From Dipetalonema caudispina (lineage: Eukaryota; Nematoda; Chromadorea; Rhabditida; Onchocercidae): DNA of 64,000 nt. The stretch covers positions 62,001 to 126,000 of the forward strand of contig JABVXV010000025.1 in NCBI GenBank assembly GCA_013365325.1, read 5' to 3'. Under the pieces are notes generated by a model. That model was given only the letters and a program-made list of their open reading frames with translations. It did no database searches and was not told the origin of the DNA. The translations under genes and the position numbers were made by a program. Every line of letters begins with the position of its first letter. Within the stretch, counting starts at the first letter, position 1. Positions 45,901 through 57,378 of the stretch are shown piece by piece.

Positions 45901-47859
45901 AAACAACAAAACTATCCTGACAGAAATAACATTTCGGAGGATTATTAAAGGAATAATTAATTCTTTCATTGATTGTTAAGGAGGAACTCCATAAAATACA
46001 TTAAATGAACATAAACTGAGAAAATAATTCGAAACGACATGTACGGTAGAAATCGAAATAAAATCTATAAATTAAATTTACTACATCAATTGGTGAAATT
46101 TCATCTGTCTAACCAGGTTCGAAGTCATTATATCAAGTTACAATTATCATTTTTCATTAAAATTTGGTAGCAGTAAAAAATGAATTTTGAAGCTAAAGAA
46201 TTAATTCAATTTGAAGAGTTAATAGGTGTAATATTTTAATCATCGATCACCGATAAAAATTGTATGTGGATGCGCACAATAAATACGAACGAATTGAAAA
46301 ATGATACTGATTAGCAAAGTCGATGAAATAATAAAATGAACAGAAGTGATGGTTGATGATTCATGAACAAGAAGATAAAAGGAAGTTCGGGGAGATAACA
46401 CTCGAAATCTCATCTAAAATTATTGTCTTATCAATGATGCTATACAGGCATTCATTCTAACGCTTTTTATCCATTAATTATTTTTCCGCTATTTTATATT
46501 CATTAATTATATTAGTTTCATTTCAATTTCGTCATTAAAACCATTGATAAACTGTGATTGTATCATCTGAGAAATCATATCAATGAGGTGTCTCTTTTCA
46601 AAATTTTTAAGCCTTCAAAATTTCACTTTTTAAGCCTTTTATCTATTGGAATACTGTTAACAACTTCGTGAATTTCATCTATTTTTCAGTTTTCCATTTT
46701 TTATGACTTGTTATCAGTTATATGTTTATCCTACTGATTATTAGTTTTGCTTACTTATGATTTCAATAAGTTTAAAATTCCTCCTTGTACTATTTTTTTA
46801 AATTACACACTTGGCTTGTGAATATTTTTAAAACAGCTATCAAAGAATCATGACAACACAAAATATTTGGAAATTGCAGGAAATTCAACATATAAGGGAA
46901 ATTGTAAATGAATGATAATCCTATTTTAATCAAGCAGGAAATGGAGCCTGCTACAATTTAATTGTATATTATTTTTTGGCCACATATCATCTGGCCAATT
47001 TTTCATTTATTCCTTCTTACCATATGATCATTTCCCTTCAGTTGGCAGCAACCACTCCGTTTTTTTCTTTTTTTTTTTCAAGTGAATAGGACACTTTATT
47101 TCTTTCATCAAATTTCCAGAAATTTCTTTACTCGAAAATTTCATGATATTGAATAGTAATTTTTGAAATTCTCACAATTTTACCAAATACACCGTTATGA
47201 GTTCTAGGCTAGAGACTGAATTTTGACAAAAACGAATGTTGTTTTAATTTCAGCTTTTTAAACTATTTGATTTCCAACTACATTTCAGTATTTTTCTGCT
47301 CTTCAGTGATGGCAACTTATAAAAGTGTATTTGAAGTAGTATTTAAGTAGAGTTCAAGATTTCATTATCACTGGGGTCACTATTATTGTGATATCAAGAT
47401 AACTTCCCAACGAGATAGCAAATTTACTTATCCGTACATGAAAGTTCACGTTACTTTGATGAAAATATCACAATCTACATCCATTATCAACAGATCCTGT
47501 TTACTTTCATTTTATTAAAATTATTAATTCATTTTAAAATCATTTTTTTTTTCCTTGATCTCACTGTTCATTTTTATCAAAAGTGTAAAGATGAATTTTA
47601 GTTCACTTCCAGTTTTAGTAGTAAAATTATGGTGCAGAAAGGAATTGTGACTTATATAATTATCATTTGTCGTAATTGAATATTTCATTAACGATGGAAG
47701 CTACAAAATAAAAATTCAGCTTGATACCGGATAATGTTTTACTTTTGTTTCCCATCATCCGGAATGTTTTTTTTATTTTTGCAAAGCATACATGCAACTG
47801 AGCAGTACTAGTAACATAGTTCAGGCCTAGCAATGGGTGAGAGGAAAGGTACCTAAATA
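42946..47859. other. long intergenic stretch
   Basis: About 4.9 kb of AT-rich DNA. ORFs at 43123-43374 and 43670-43867 are short, have no motif and no splice partners. Nothing else could be supported. Confidence 0.55.
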
Positions 47860-50800
47860 ATGGTAAGTTCAGAGAGTATAAAGTGAAACATATTCAAATG
47901 AATACTTAAAATAGAAGCCTTAAATTCTGGCTAACATGAAAAATAGGATTAGGAAGTATCCGGAATGATAAAAATTCCGGTTAGAAATGATGTAATAAAT
48001 GAAATAAATAATCCGGGATCATTGCTGTTTGTGCACTTCTAGTCTTTAGCTTATTATCGACTTCAGTCCAGAACTTAACAGCCTGGCACTACCTTCAAGT
48101 CTCTAACAATTCATCCATATCTGTTACCTTCTCCTTCTCATTCTTCCTTCTAATTCTCCACAATATTCAATTCAACCATCTCATCTAAATCTCTTCATTT
48201 CCATTATCTCCCAATTCAAATTTTTTCCCCTCATCTCTCCATCAACAATGAAATCTTCTTCTCATTTCTTGATTTCCTGATATGTTGAGATATTCATGTG
48301 TGTGGCATGTATCTAAATGTATGTGTGTATGTGTGTGTATGTTTATGTATGTGTATGTCTATATGTATATGTATGTGCATATACACATGTCTATGTGTAT
48401 ATGTGTATGTCTACGTACATGTATGTGTATGTGTATGTGTGTGTATGTGTGTGTATGTGCATTTGTTCTTTCATTTTGTTTTATTTTTATGAATTTGTAG
48501 AAGATACCCCCACGCAGTGCATCATTTTCACTGTTGAATGCCAAAACTATGGTTTGTAGCAGACATTATTTGATAAAAGATGAAGCGGTCAGTGTTATTC
48601 TTGAAAAAGAAGATTATTGGTGCCTATTTCATGATAGTATAGCAATTTAAAGAGGTTAAATTGTTTTCATATGATTTGAATGTCATCATATTGGCATTGA
48701 ACTGATAAGTAATCTGTTAAAGTGTTATCATATGAAGACATGAAATGGATAAACTTAACCTAATAAAAAGCATTTCAAAGGATATCATTTACTTTCCCTA
48801 AGTTCTGAAATATCAAATTTCCCTCCTCATGAAGACTAACTAATTCATCTCACTACCCTTCTATTCATTCTTGTAGGAGATGAGGGTAGTAGATTTGATC
48901 TTGAATGTCACACATTCATGACTTCATCATTAAAATATCACTTAACTATGGTATGATGCTTTGACATAACTGTAACTTATACGATTAATTGTCACTCTTT
49001 CATTCCTGTAATTCATCTACGTGTATATTATTGTGGTATTTTATCAATGCCATGTATATCATATGTTTTATTTAGGACTCAAGAAAACAAGCATACGATA
49101 GCCATTATTATCCTTCTTCATTCATTACGCGTTCGCCTTTACTCATTACTCATATCATCTTTTTTCGAACAACAATGGTTAGTTATCTCAAGCTTTAAAC
49201 TTGATTTTTTTTTTCTTGAAGAAAGTGAAAATGATAAGTTTTGGAAGACTTCAAACTAGTTTTCAGTCTTTCTACTCAGATCTTTAGTCGAAGTGCCTAT
49301 TCAACCGCGGGCTGCTTTTTGATTTGTTTTTTCCATTATCTTTTCAATATGGGATTAAATTTGGGATTTAAGTGATAGTGCGATTAAATTTATTTGTAGA
49401 AATTTTATAATTCAAAAGAAATGTTGACTTGAAAGTTTTTGATGAATGAAGCATCACTTGCATTCCTGTTTAGAGGTCTTTTAAATCCATTCGTAAGATA
49501 AGAAATAATTTCTTAAGGAATGATTAGTTGTTATTTTTGTGAGCGCTGTCCTGGTTGTCTGGATTAATAATTTTAGTAAGTCTTTTAACGATAAGCAAAA
49601 ATTGATGGCGTCGTATTTCAGGGAAATGAGTCATCCTTGCCGATGGAAATGTGCAGCAACTGTAAGTTTGGCTTTTTTATCAACCTAAATAGTTTCCTTT
49701 TGACCCTTGAAATTTATCCTAAAATTCCTTTAAGCATTTGTTTACTGGCACTTATTTGATACAAAGTCACGAAGCTAATAGTTTATTTCTTCTAAATTGC
49801 AGAGTCGTTCGTCTTTGTTCATTAATTCAAAACAAAAAATAGCAGTTGATTAAAGTGTTGGCCTAATAGCCATGCTCTGCTCTGAACTAGTATGCTTTCC
49901 AACACCATGCTAGTAAGTACCTTAATCATTCATACCCCTTGAGTGGTGTTGATAAGCATTTGTTGACTGCCAAAATGTTCATTTTCTTCTGTATCTTCAT
50001 CAGCTAGCGCTCAGCAAAAGAGCTTTCATTAAAATAATGAGAGTTGTATAAGCTTCTTGAAGAAGGTCGTGGGAACTACGTTGCCAAACTATTTTTTTTT
50101 CAATCCACTCGAAAGCCAGGCTTCCCATGATTTGTACCGCTTCATTTGAACTAGCCAGCAAGCTACTTGCTATATCACATGTTTTAAGCTGCCCTTTAAT
50201 AACTTCCTCCTTCCGTCATCTTTTTCTGTTGCATCGCTACCAGTTGTATAGATCAGATTTAGTAGAAGGCTAATGTATGACTTTTTTTTGATGCAGCACA
50301 ATTCCCTCATATTATGTAACGTCTACTATAATTTTTTTTGAAGTAATTACATTAATTTTCGATTTTTCAAGCAATTTCTTGTAATTTCTTTAATTTTATT
50401 TGCAGTTGATGCATATGAGTTGCGACGCCTAGCACGACGCTTCAAAAAATTGGATTTGGATGGTTCAGGGAGTTTGAGTGTTGATGAATTTATGTCACTA
50501 CCAGAATTGCAACAGAATCCTTTGGTCCAAAGAGTTATCGATATATTTGACGAAGATGGTGATGGAGAAGTCGATTTCAGAGGTTTAACACTTATTTTTT
50601 ACGTGAAATTACTGAATCTGTATAGTTTCAATTTTTGGCTAATCTTCATCTTGGTTTTCTTCACTTTTTAAAAGAGTACGTTATTTTCAGAATTCATTCA
50701 AGGAATATCACAGTTTAGTGTTAAAGGGGACAAAACAGTAAAGCTCAAGTGTAAGTTTTGTTGTACTACGTAATTTTAGTTTTTGAACTGCATAAAATGT

Positions 50801-52573
50801 CAAGGTCGAAGTCCAGCAAAACTACCAAAGGTGCGCATAATCACGCGAACTCTCATATCACATAATAGTTTTTGATTTTAGTTTTTTTGGATAAGACCGA
50901 CTGGTGGTCTTGTTCAACGTAAATTTCCAGAGTTTCTGCAGTTTGAGGTTTTTTTTCCTGATGGTTGATAAGGAATTAACATAAAACAACAAATTTCCGT
51001 ACTCTTATGAGTATCAATTAAAAGGTAGCCATGCTTTAAGATGATATTCCTCAGATATTTGCGTCAAAAATTTTACTCATTGTAGATTAAGAAATGCAAA
51101 AACGAACTTGGTGTTCAGAAAAAATTTTATGCAAATACAAAAAAAGACTCAATATTATAGCTTTGATTTTTGAATGATATGTTGAGAAGAAGAAGACAGT
51201 AATAGGAATCTAGAAGACAATTGGAACACTCCTTTAATTTTTTAAACTATTCTCAACATTGCAATACGAAGTTATATTTATTTGCAGTTGCATTTCGTAT
51301 ATATGATATGGATCGGGATGGATATATCTCGAATGGAGAACTTTTTCAGGTCAGTCCTGCTATTAGCAATTAATTTAGTAAGATGATTTTACAAATATGT
51401 TGAAAACTTAAAAGTTTAACACTTTAAACGTGTTTACCATACCCGTGTCCGGTGAATTTCTATATAGATATCTCCTTTTCCTTGTTTCCTCTTTATAATG
51501 GTAATTGACTCCTCGAGACTCTATTTCCATTATGAGTGATTTATTTATTTATTTTTCTGTTTTTTTTTTTTTTTTTCTATTTGATTTTCAGCATCTTGTA
51601 ATGTGCTATTGCTGATTGAAATGTGTGGTAGAAACTTGGTATATTTTACTAGATAGGCTGGCTGGTACCATAAACATATAATAATAATGCGTTGCCATAA
51701 AAGGGAATGAGTATCTGAAACATGCTTGTCATAGATATAATCACTTCTTCGTTCATCATTTTCTTTTGAAAAGAAAAAAAGGACTGTGAAAAGAGACATT
51801 ATTCGTAATCCCAAGATGTGATTAGACTGACTGAGTCAATAGAAAAGGTGGCGCTATTTCAAAATTTCTAATCATTATCTCTCAAATACTAAACTATTTT
51901 AAATTTCAGGTTTTAAAAATGATGGTGGGAAACAATTTGAAAGATAACCAACTGCAGCAAATAGTAGATAAAACAATACTATTTCATGACAAAGATGGCG
52001 ATGGTAAAATATCATTCGATGAGTTTTGCGATGTAATTTTTAATTTCCTAATTTATCATACTAATTCCTTATAATTTTGGTCTTTGTGGGATTCGTTGCA
52101 GATGATTGCTTTTGAAAACTCATTTCCAATCATTCAGCTGAGATTAACCGACCTTCTTGAGCACATCGATGACATTGTGTCATCCTTGTTTTATTGCATT
52201 TTGAAATGGAGTTAGTAAACGATTTGTCAATTCCGCTTAGAATTTTTATGGTCACCTTCTGATGTCAAAGAATATTTAATGAAATATTACTTCTTTTGCT
52301 CATCAAGACGATCAAGTTATCTCAGACCTTCTTCAGTGCAGCTTGGAAGCTATTGTGATGCGATTGGACTGCCAGTACTGATATTTCCTGTCGCAGGATT
52401 AGCAATCACCCATCTTAATACCTTATGTATAATCTTTTAAGTCTTTTATATATCTAGAAATGTTCATTAGTCACAGGCTGTTGAATTTCAGAACGTATAG
52501 TTGCTGAAAACATCTTTTTTAGGTTGTGGAGCATACCGAAGTTCACAAGAAAATGGTACTAGAAAATATTTGA
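47860..52573 (+). CDS. cnb-1: calcineurin regulatory subunit B, 171 aa
   Basis: Six firm exons: 49622-49661, 50406-50582, 50691-50750, 51288-51349, 51910-52032 and 52523-52573 (TGA). The first opens with [13 protein letters not shown], so only the ATG is missing and must lie on an upstream exon ending exactly after ATG. The best candidate is 47860-47862, followed by a perfect GTAAGT donor; 49175-49177 (ATG/GTTAGT) is an alternative. Gly2 would be N-myristoylated. Four EF-hands are intact: [36 protein letters not shown] and [12 protein letters not shown]. The C-terminus [16 protein letters not shown] is nematode-like. The protein anchors and activates the calcineurin A phosphatase in calcium signalling. 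Length fits the family (170-171 aa). An apparent alternative 3' exon at 52102 has no homology and was not used. Confidence 0.92.
48100..48270. repeat. pyrimidine-rich tract
   Basis: Roughly 170 bp strongly enriched in C and T on the plus strand (runs such as CTTCTCCTTCTCATTCTTCC). It sits directly upstream of the TG-rich tract, within the proposed first intron or promoter of calcineurin B. Confidence 0.6.
48297..48464. repeat. TG/TATG microsatellite-like tract
   Basis: Imperfect alternating TG, TATG and CATG units over about 165 bp. It creates open frames in all three plus frames (Cys/Val/Tyr/Met-rich) that are not genes. Confidence 0.9.
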
Positions 52574-53014
52574 TTCGTATACTGCCGGTTCAGCAGCAAC
52601 AGTGCTTCTATTCTGTTGTTGCCAAAAGGAAACAGATCTCTCAAATTTGGCAAACTAAACTTTCTTGTTTATTTCTCTTCTCTTGTTTGCCATAGTCGAT
52701 TTTGTCTGTCGTGATTTATTTGTGAATGAAGCGCTGTCATGGGATGGGCTGGGGGTAAAATCGAAGCGGTGGTGAAGGTTAAAAAATGATTCTAGCTATC
52801 TTTTCCCAAGAAGGATTTGAACTAAAACATTGTGAACAGCAGTTTAATTCTTCACATTTTCTGTGATTTATATTTCGTTCACATGCAGCGTTTCGTCAAT
52901 TAGGTCTTTTTCGCTCCAGGTTTGTTACCTATGTTAAATTTCCATGTTGTCCTCATTGCTATTATTGGTACATTTCTATAATGATTCTTATTTTGACGAT
53001 ACATTATGTAAAAG
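52574..53014. other. spacer between calcineurin B and the next gene
   Basis: 441 bp. A possible 31-nt exon at 52889-52919 (ACATGCAG before, GTTTGT after) would read VSSIRSFSLQ into the next gene, but this is unproven. The spacing and shared strand allow an operon. Confidence 0.35.
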
Positions 53015-53728
53015 ATTTTGTTCCATCATCAATCTGATATTAATCAAGTGAAAAAAGGAACAAATTTGGAGGGAGATGTTTTTCTGAAGAGATCTCTTGA
53101 ATTGCTGCAGGTAGGTAGGTTTCTGATCCATAAATTTTTCGTGTTTGTAAATGTGGTCTTGTTGCACAAATTTGGTTCATTTTTCTGCAACGGAATACTG
53201 AGGAGTTTTGTAAAAAGTTCCCGGGTTAGTTATAATTTCAATTTATTAATAGGTTTCAGGAAATTTGGTCCATACTGTTCAATTATTGTATTGCAGAAGT
53301 TTATTATTTTGTGAAGAATATTGGACTTTATTTTACGGGCCATCTGACCCTGAAAGGTGCCAAAGTATGATTTTTGTTACTGTTTCTTTTTCCTTCATAA
53401 TAAATGCTTTCATGTGTTTAATTCATGACTGCTTAGCAGACTGTAGTAGTCTTTTATTAATTAGGAGATTCTTCTGTCTTGTTCGTGCACTTTTATCACA
53501 CGTTTTTTTTTTCTTTTTTTTTTTTGGAATTTTTCATTCAGTTATTTGTCACTGTGCAGTGGAAGCTACTTTTTCCTCAGAAGAAGCATTCATTCGTCAA
53601 AGTAAGCTTTTAATCTTCATAAAACCTGTTGAAAATTATTAAGTCGCAATAGGCGAGAGCTGTTTTTAAAAATTTATTTGTAGTCTGAAGAAAGCTACTT
53701 CTGCACAGTGGCAATGTGCCCGAAATAA
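53015..53728 (+). CDS. small unrecognised gene, at least four exons
   Basis: Exons 53015-53110, 53260-53364, 53560-53601 and 53684-53728 (TAA) all join in phase 0 with GT-AG introns, giving at least 94 residues. They read ILFHHQSDINQVKK..., then an aromatic helical exon (EIWSILFNYCIAEVYYFVKN...), then WKLLFPQKKHSFVK, and end SEESYFCTVAMCPK. The first exon has no ATG and an unusual AAAAG acceptor, so the 5' end is missing. I do not recognise the family. It lies 441 bp after calcineurin B and 755 bp before the nucleotidyltransferase, all on the plus strand. Confidence 0.4.
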
Positions 53729-54483
53729 TTTTATTTCAACTTTTTGAAATATATTGTATAAATTGCATAAAGTTTGAAATCTAATTTTAAATATGCTGCA
53801 AAACTGAATAGAAGATGAGCGAAGTCAGTGATACGATCTGCCGTACATTTCTTATCGAAATTATTCGATACCGAGAACAGAAAAATGTTACCTAATTTAA
53901 TAAATGAAATGGCTTGCTTCGAAGAATCAATTATTAGCATATTGGGTGAGGCAGATAGCTTGTTAAAATAGGAGGATAATTAAGCGTGGAACGGAAAAAC
54001 AAAAGGAATATCAATAATGAGTATTTTTTAAAATAGAATAAGTAAATGCTCCCACATCTAATGTTGAAGAGGACAAGAGGGAAATATTCCTTTCGAATTA
54101 ATACTTAACTTCTCCCATCTCGTGTTTAGTAAGTGTTTAATAAGTATTCGACCCTTCACCTCACTAACTTTTTGATTTTTGGGAAAAACCAAAACTTTTT
54201 GGTTTTCATCATGATTGGTCAACGGAGTCGATAAAATTTTAGTGAGGTGAAGGGTCGAATAAGGCTGGCTGGAGATCGGCTTAGAAATAGGAACATAAGA
54301 AATATAAACCTATTTAAGCTGACTAACGAGAGAACTTATCAAAAAATCCTTCAAATAAATAAGACGGAAATTTCCGGTTGAAGTTGATCTTTTCCAACCT
54401 TATACATTTGAATTTCTTTTAATGATTTTGCTATTGCTTGTAGATTTGTTTCCCGTCAGTTGATTGCTGATGTAGAGTTGCTA
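53729..54483. other. spacer before the nucleotidyltransferase
   Basis: Contains the inverted-repeat element at 54145-54261. The stretch 54443-54483 is open in the frame of the next gene (A/TTT GTT TCC CGT CAG...) after a CTTGTAG acceptor, so its coding region may begin further upstream. Confidence 0.4.
54145..54261. mobile_element. MITE-like element with perfect 22-bp terminal inverted repeats and TA flanks
   Basis: Arms 54146-54167 and 54239-54260 are perfect inverse complements (core GACCCTTCACCTCACTAA), with one further pair outside. The ends lie next to TA on both sides, as in Tc1/mariner target duplications. A second, inner hairpin (AAAACCAAAA / TTTTGGTTTT) sits in the 71-bp middle. There is no coding capacity. 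It looks like a non-autonomous DNA transposon. Confidence 0.65.
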
Positions 54484-57364
54484 ATGAAAACGTGTGTGTT
54501 GCGAATGCATGCTGTTTGTCATACAGCGCAACCAGTTCGGACAAAAGTTCGATATAACAGTGCCAAAAGTCAACAGGTCACATCCTCAACTACTGCAGTA
54601 GTAAAGAATGAGGAAAGAAAGTTCGCAAAGAAAGTATGCGATAGTTTCGTAGAATTTATGGTTCGGAAGCATCAGGAAGAATTGAAACGATTGTCTACAC
54701 TTATTAGGGAAGAGGCGATTCAGCGACATAATAGTTACTTGCGGGTAATTTTTTTTAATTTTAGATTTTGTAATTTTCTGGCACCTCCAAAGACCAGTCA
54801 AAATTAAAGCAGATTGTTAGTAAAATATGGCTGCTAATCAGCGGTGTAAAACACTGCGTGTTCTCCATCTAAAGTTGACTATACATCAAAATTACCCGAA
54901 ATTTACAATTATTTTATACAAATGTGTTACACTCTGTGTAGTTGATGCAATTTAAATGATTTTTAAAATCTTCAAGTCCGTCAGTGCTTGTAAACCTATG
55001 ACGGTAATTTGTTGCAGCGTTTTTTGTGATTACTTTATTGTTCTTCTTTAAATCACGCTTATTTTTATGTAGACAACATAAAAAGAGGATAAGAGGTATC
55101 GGATTTTCTAGTCTTTAAGTATTACACAGATTACGATTATTTTAATTCTTGAACACGCTTTTTTTTCAGACTCTACAATATCGAAACAATATTATTGTGG
55201 GTTTACGTCGAATCTTAGCACGTAACCATGGCCAATACCTTGTGCCCGTAGGTTCAACTGCTTCAGGACTTGCTAGTGGTGTATCAGATATCGATTTAGT
55301 TTATCTGTCAACAACTGATGAGAAACAGCGCGAAAGATTATTGCAATTACTCAGTAAGGAAAATTTTAGGAGGTATGTGTTTAAAACAGTTTTTGAGCTT
55401 AACTTTTGTCATTGTTTGTTGTGAAATGTGCTGTTGCAGGTAGTGTATATTATAATTAATTACGTTCTACAATATTTATGTATAATAGATTGCTGAGGAT
55501 CATGTTGACGTCATGTAAAATCCAATATCTTGCAATGTGAGAAGTAACTTAAATATATATCTGAACAAGTTTTGCCATCATTTTTGGCTTGCTTGTTGAA
55601 AATTTGTACCTTTGTTTGCAGAACATTTATGACAGAAGTGAAAACTAAAATCGAAGAATCCTTTCTATGTAAGGAGTTCGACTGGTCTCAGACAGATATT
55701 ATTCACACAGCTCGGGTACCAATTCTTCATTTACAAACGCAGAAACATATGCAAGTTGATATTCAATTCGAGAAATATGCATCAATTAGAAATACCTGCT
55801 TTGTTCGACATTGTGCTCAGGTCTGAGATTGTAACTTTCGTTTTTTATCTAAAATTTCGAAAATATTTATAGATTGCTAAAAAGCAGTCGTATCCTTAAT
55901 ATAAAAAACGAGGAACGAGGTTTACATGCGGATTTACTGGAAAAATATACATATCCTTTTTAAAATTCTATTACTTTGCTTCTGATTATGGAAATATGTA
56001 TCTTTGAATTTAGTATGACGAACGGGTAGTTTTGCTAAATATGTGGGCGCAAAAATGGTTGGAATCGCAGCAATTGAAGGACAGCAAACATGGTTTATTT
56101 TCCACCTATCATGTATTGATGCTGGTTCTACACTTTTTGCAGGTATATGATAGCAGTATCTCTTTTGTCAAACTTCGTTCATGTCTACATGGATCTTTTG
56201 GTAGGCTTGCATTTCTGACAGTTAGACGTTCGATTTGATCCATCTACTGGTTACATTCTTCGTTGTTTCTATCTTTTAGGTTTGATAGTAGACACAAATA
56301 TTGAGTAATTTAAAACTCATCTTAAAAAGTTTTTCATACTTAATGTGGTCTAATAGTTTTCAATTTTTTCATTTGCAGTGCACTGGTTGTTACGGTATTC
56401 AACCGGTTCTACCAATTATGTGTAAAAAATTCAGAGGAAACTTGAGGCCCACTTTACCAATCCAGCGAGTAGCAGTATCTTTATATGGAAGACCTGTATG
56501 TTTCTTTTAAAATTCCTTTTGTTTCGTTGCCTTGGATTTGATTTTGGATTATAATTTCTTGAATTAAAAATGTGTATTCCCCAGTTACGTTAGAATTTCA
56601 ATTTAGAAAGATTTGGATTTCAAAAGAAGGCAAGAACCAGATGTGGCAGAATTAATATTGCTGTTTGTTAGTCATTATGCAAAATATGATTTCAATAATA
56701 TCAGTTTTCATCTAAGCAATGCTACTGTTACCGAAAGAAACCAGTTCGGGCAAGTCTATTTGTTTTTTCTTCCTCGAGTAATTCTGTCTCTGCATGTTTT
56801 TCTCATAACGATGACCTGAAGTTCAATTTTTTCCAGTTCCGTCAATATGTTGATTTCGTAAGATGAAATTTGAGATAGTAAGCTTAATTTTGACTTTATT
56901 ACGAAGAGTGTATATGTTTTTTTTTTTTTTTTTTTTTTGCTTCAGTTCTTATGGAGGTGAATAAAGGTTCAGCAGAAGAATCATCACTAAAAACTGGACT
57001 AAGTTATAAGTTAAATTAAAAAATTGGAATAGATTATAAGTGCTAACAAATATTCAGATTTCCAAGTGGGATTTTAAGTTTGTGAAATACTACTGATTTT
57101 GGCGCAAGCGATGCAGCCCTTCTTTTCCACAGTTGTTTATTTGTAAATTTCAATTGGTAGATTTTCATTTTTGTGCATTTTAAGGACTGAGTTTGTTTCA
57201 GTAGTGAATATGAACAACATCAAGTCTCGATATTTGATCCATACGCCTCAACCACAGTTTGCCGTGTCAAAGGGGGAGCAGATTTGTTAACAAATGCTTT
57301 TCAAACTACCAAAAGAGCCATGCTTGCTGGTCATTATCTTAATTGGCCGATATCTATGAAATAA
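54484..57364 (+). CDS. noncanonical poly(A)/poly(U) polymerase (GLD-2/TENT family), 416 aa or longer
   Basis: Exons 54484-54744, 55170-55372, 55622-55820, 56014-56142, 56379-56495, 56607-56753, 56837-56857, 56946-56956 and 57202-57364 (TAA) join in phase. The catalytic domain has the G-S signature (VPVGSTASGLASG) and Asp 127 and 129 (SDIDLVYL), with a third Asp at 201 (QVDIQF), the metal triad of the nucleotidyltransferase fold. The central domain follows (YDERVVLLNMWAQKWLE...) and then the PAP-associated domain (EPDVAELILLFVSHYAKYDF ... VSIFDPYASTTVCRV). Family members add A or U tails to RNA. The N-terminus is basic with few acidic residues, which could mean mitochondrial import; the frame is open upstream, so it may be longer. 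Exons 7 and 8 are only 21 and 11 nt and are inferred from phase and fit. AATAAA overlaps the stop. Confidence 0.8.
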
Positions 57365-57378
57365 ATATACCTCATTCC

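Noticed and set aside
46115..46130. GGTTCGAAGTC resembling a tRNA B box
   Set aside because: No matching A box or foldable cloverleaf around it; no tRNA gene was found anywhere in the window.
48282..48559. Three overlapping ORFs of 64-80 codons
   Set aside because: They arise from the TG/TATG repeat, which has no stops in any plus frame; composition is Cys/Val/Tyr/Met only.
52102..52217. Possible last exon of calcineurin B (MIAFENSFP...) after a TTGCAG acceptor
   Set aside because: The exon at 52523-52573 gives the conserved C-terminus [16 protein letters not shown] in the right phase, so 52102 is at most a minor alternative.
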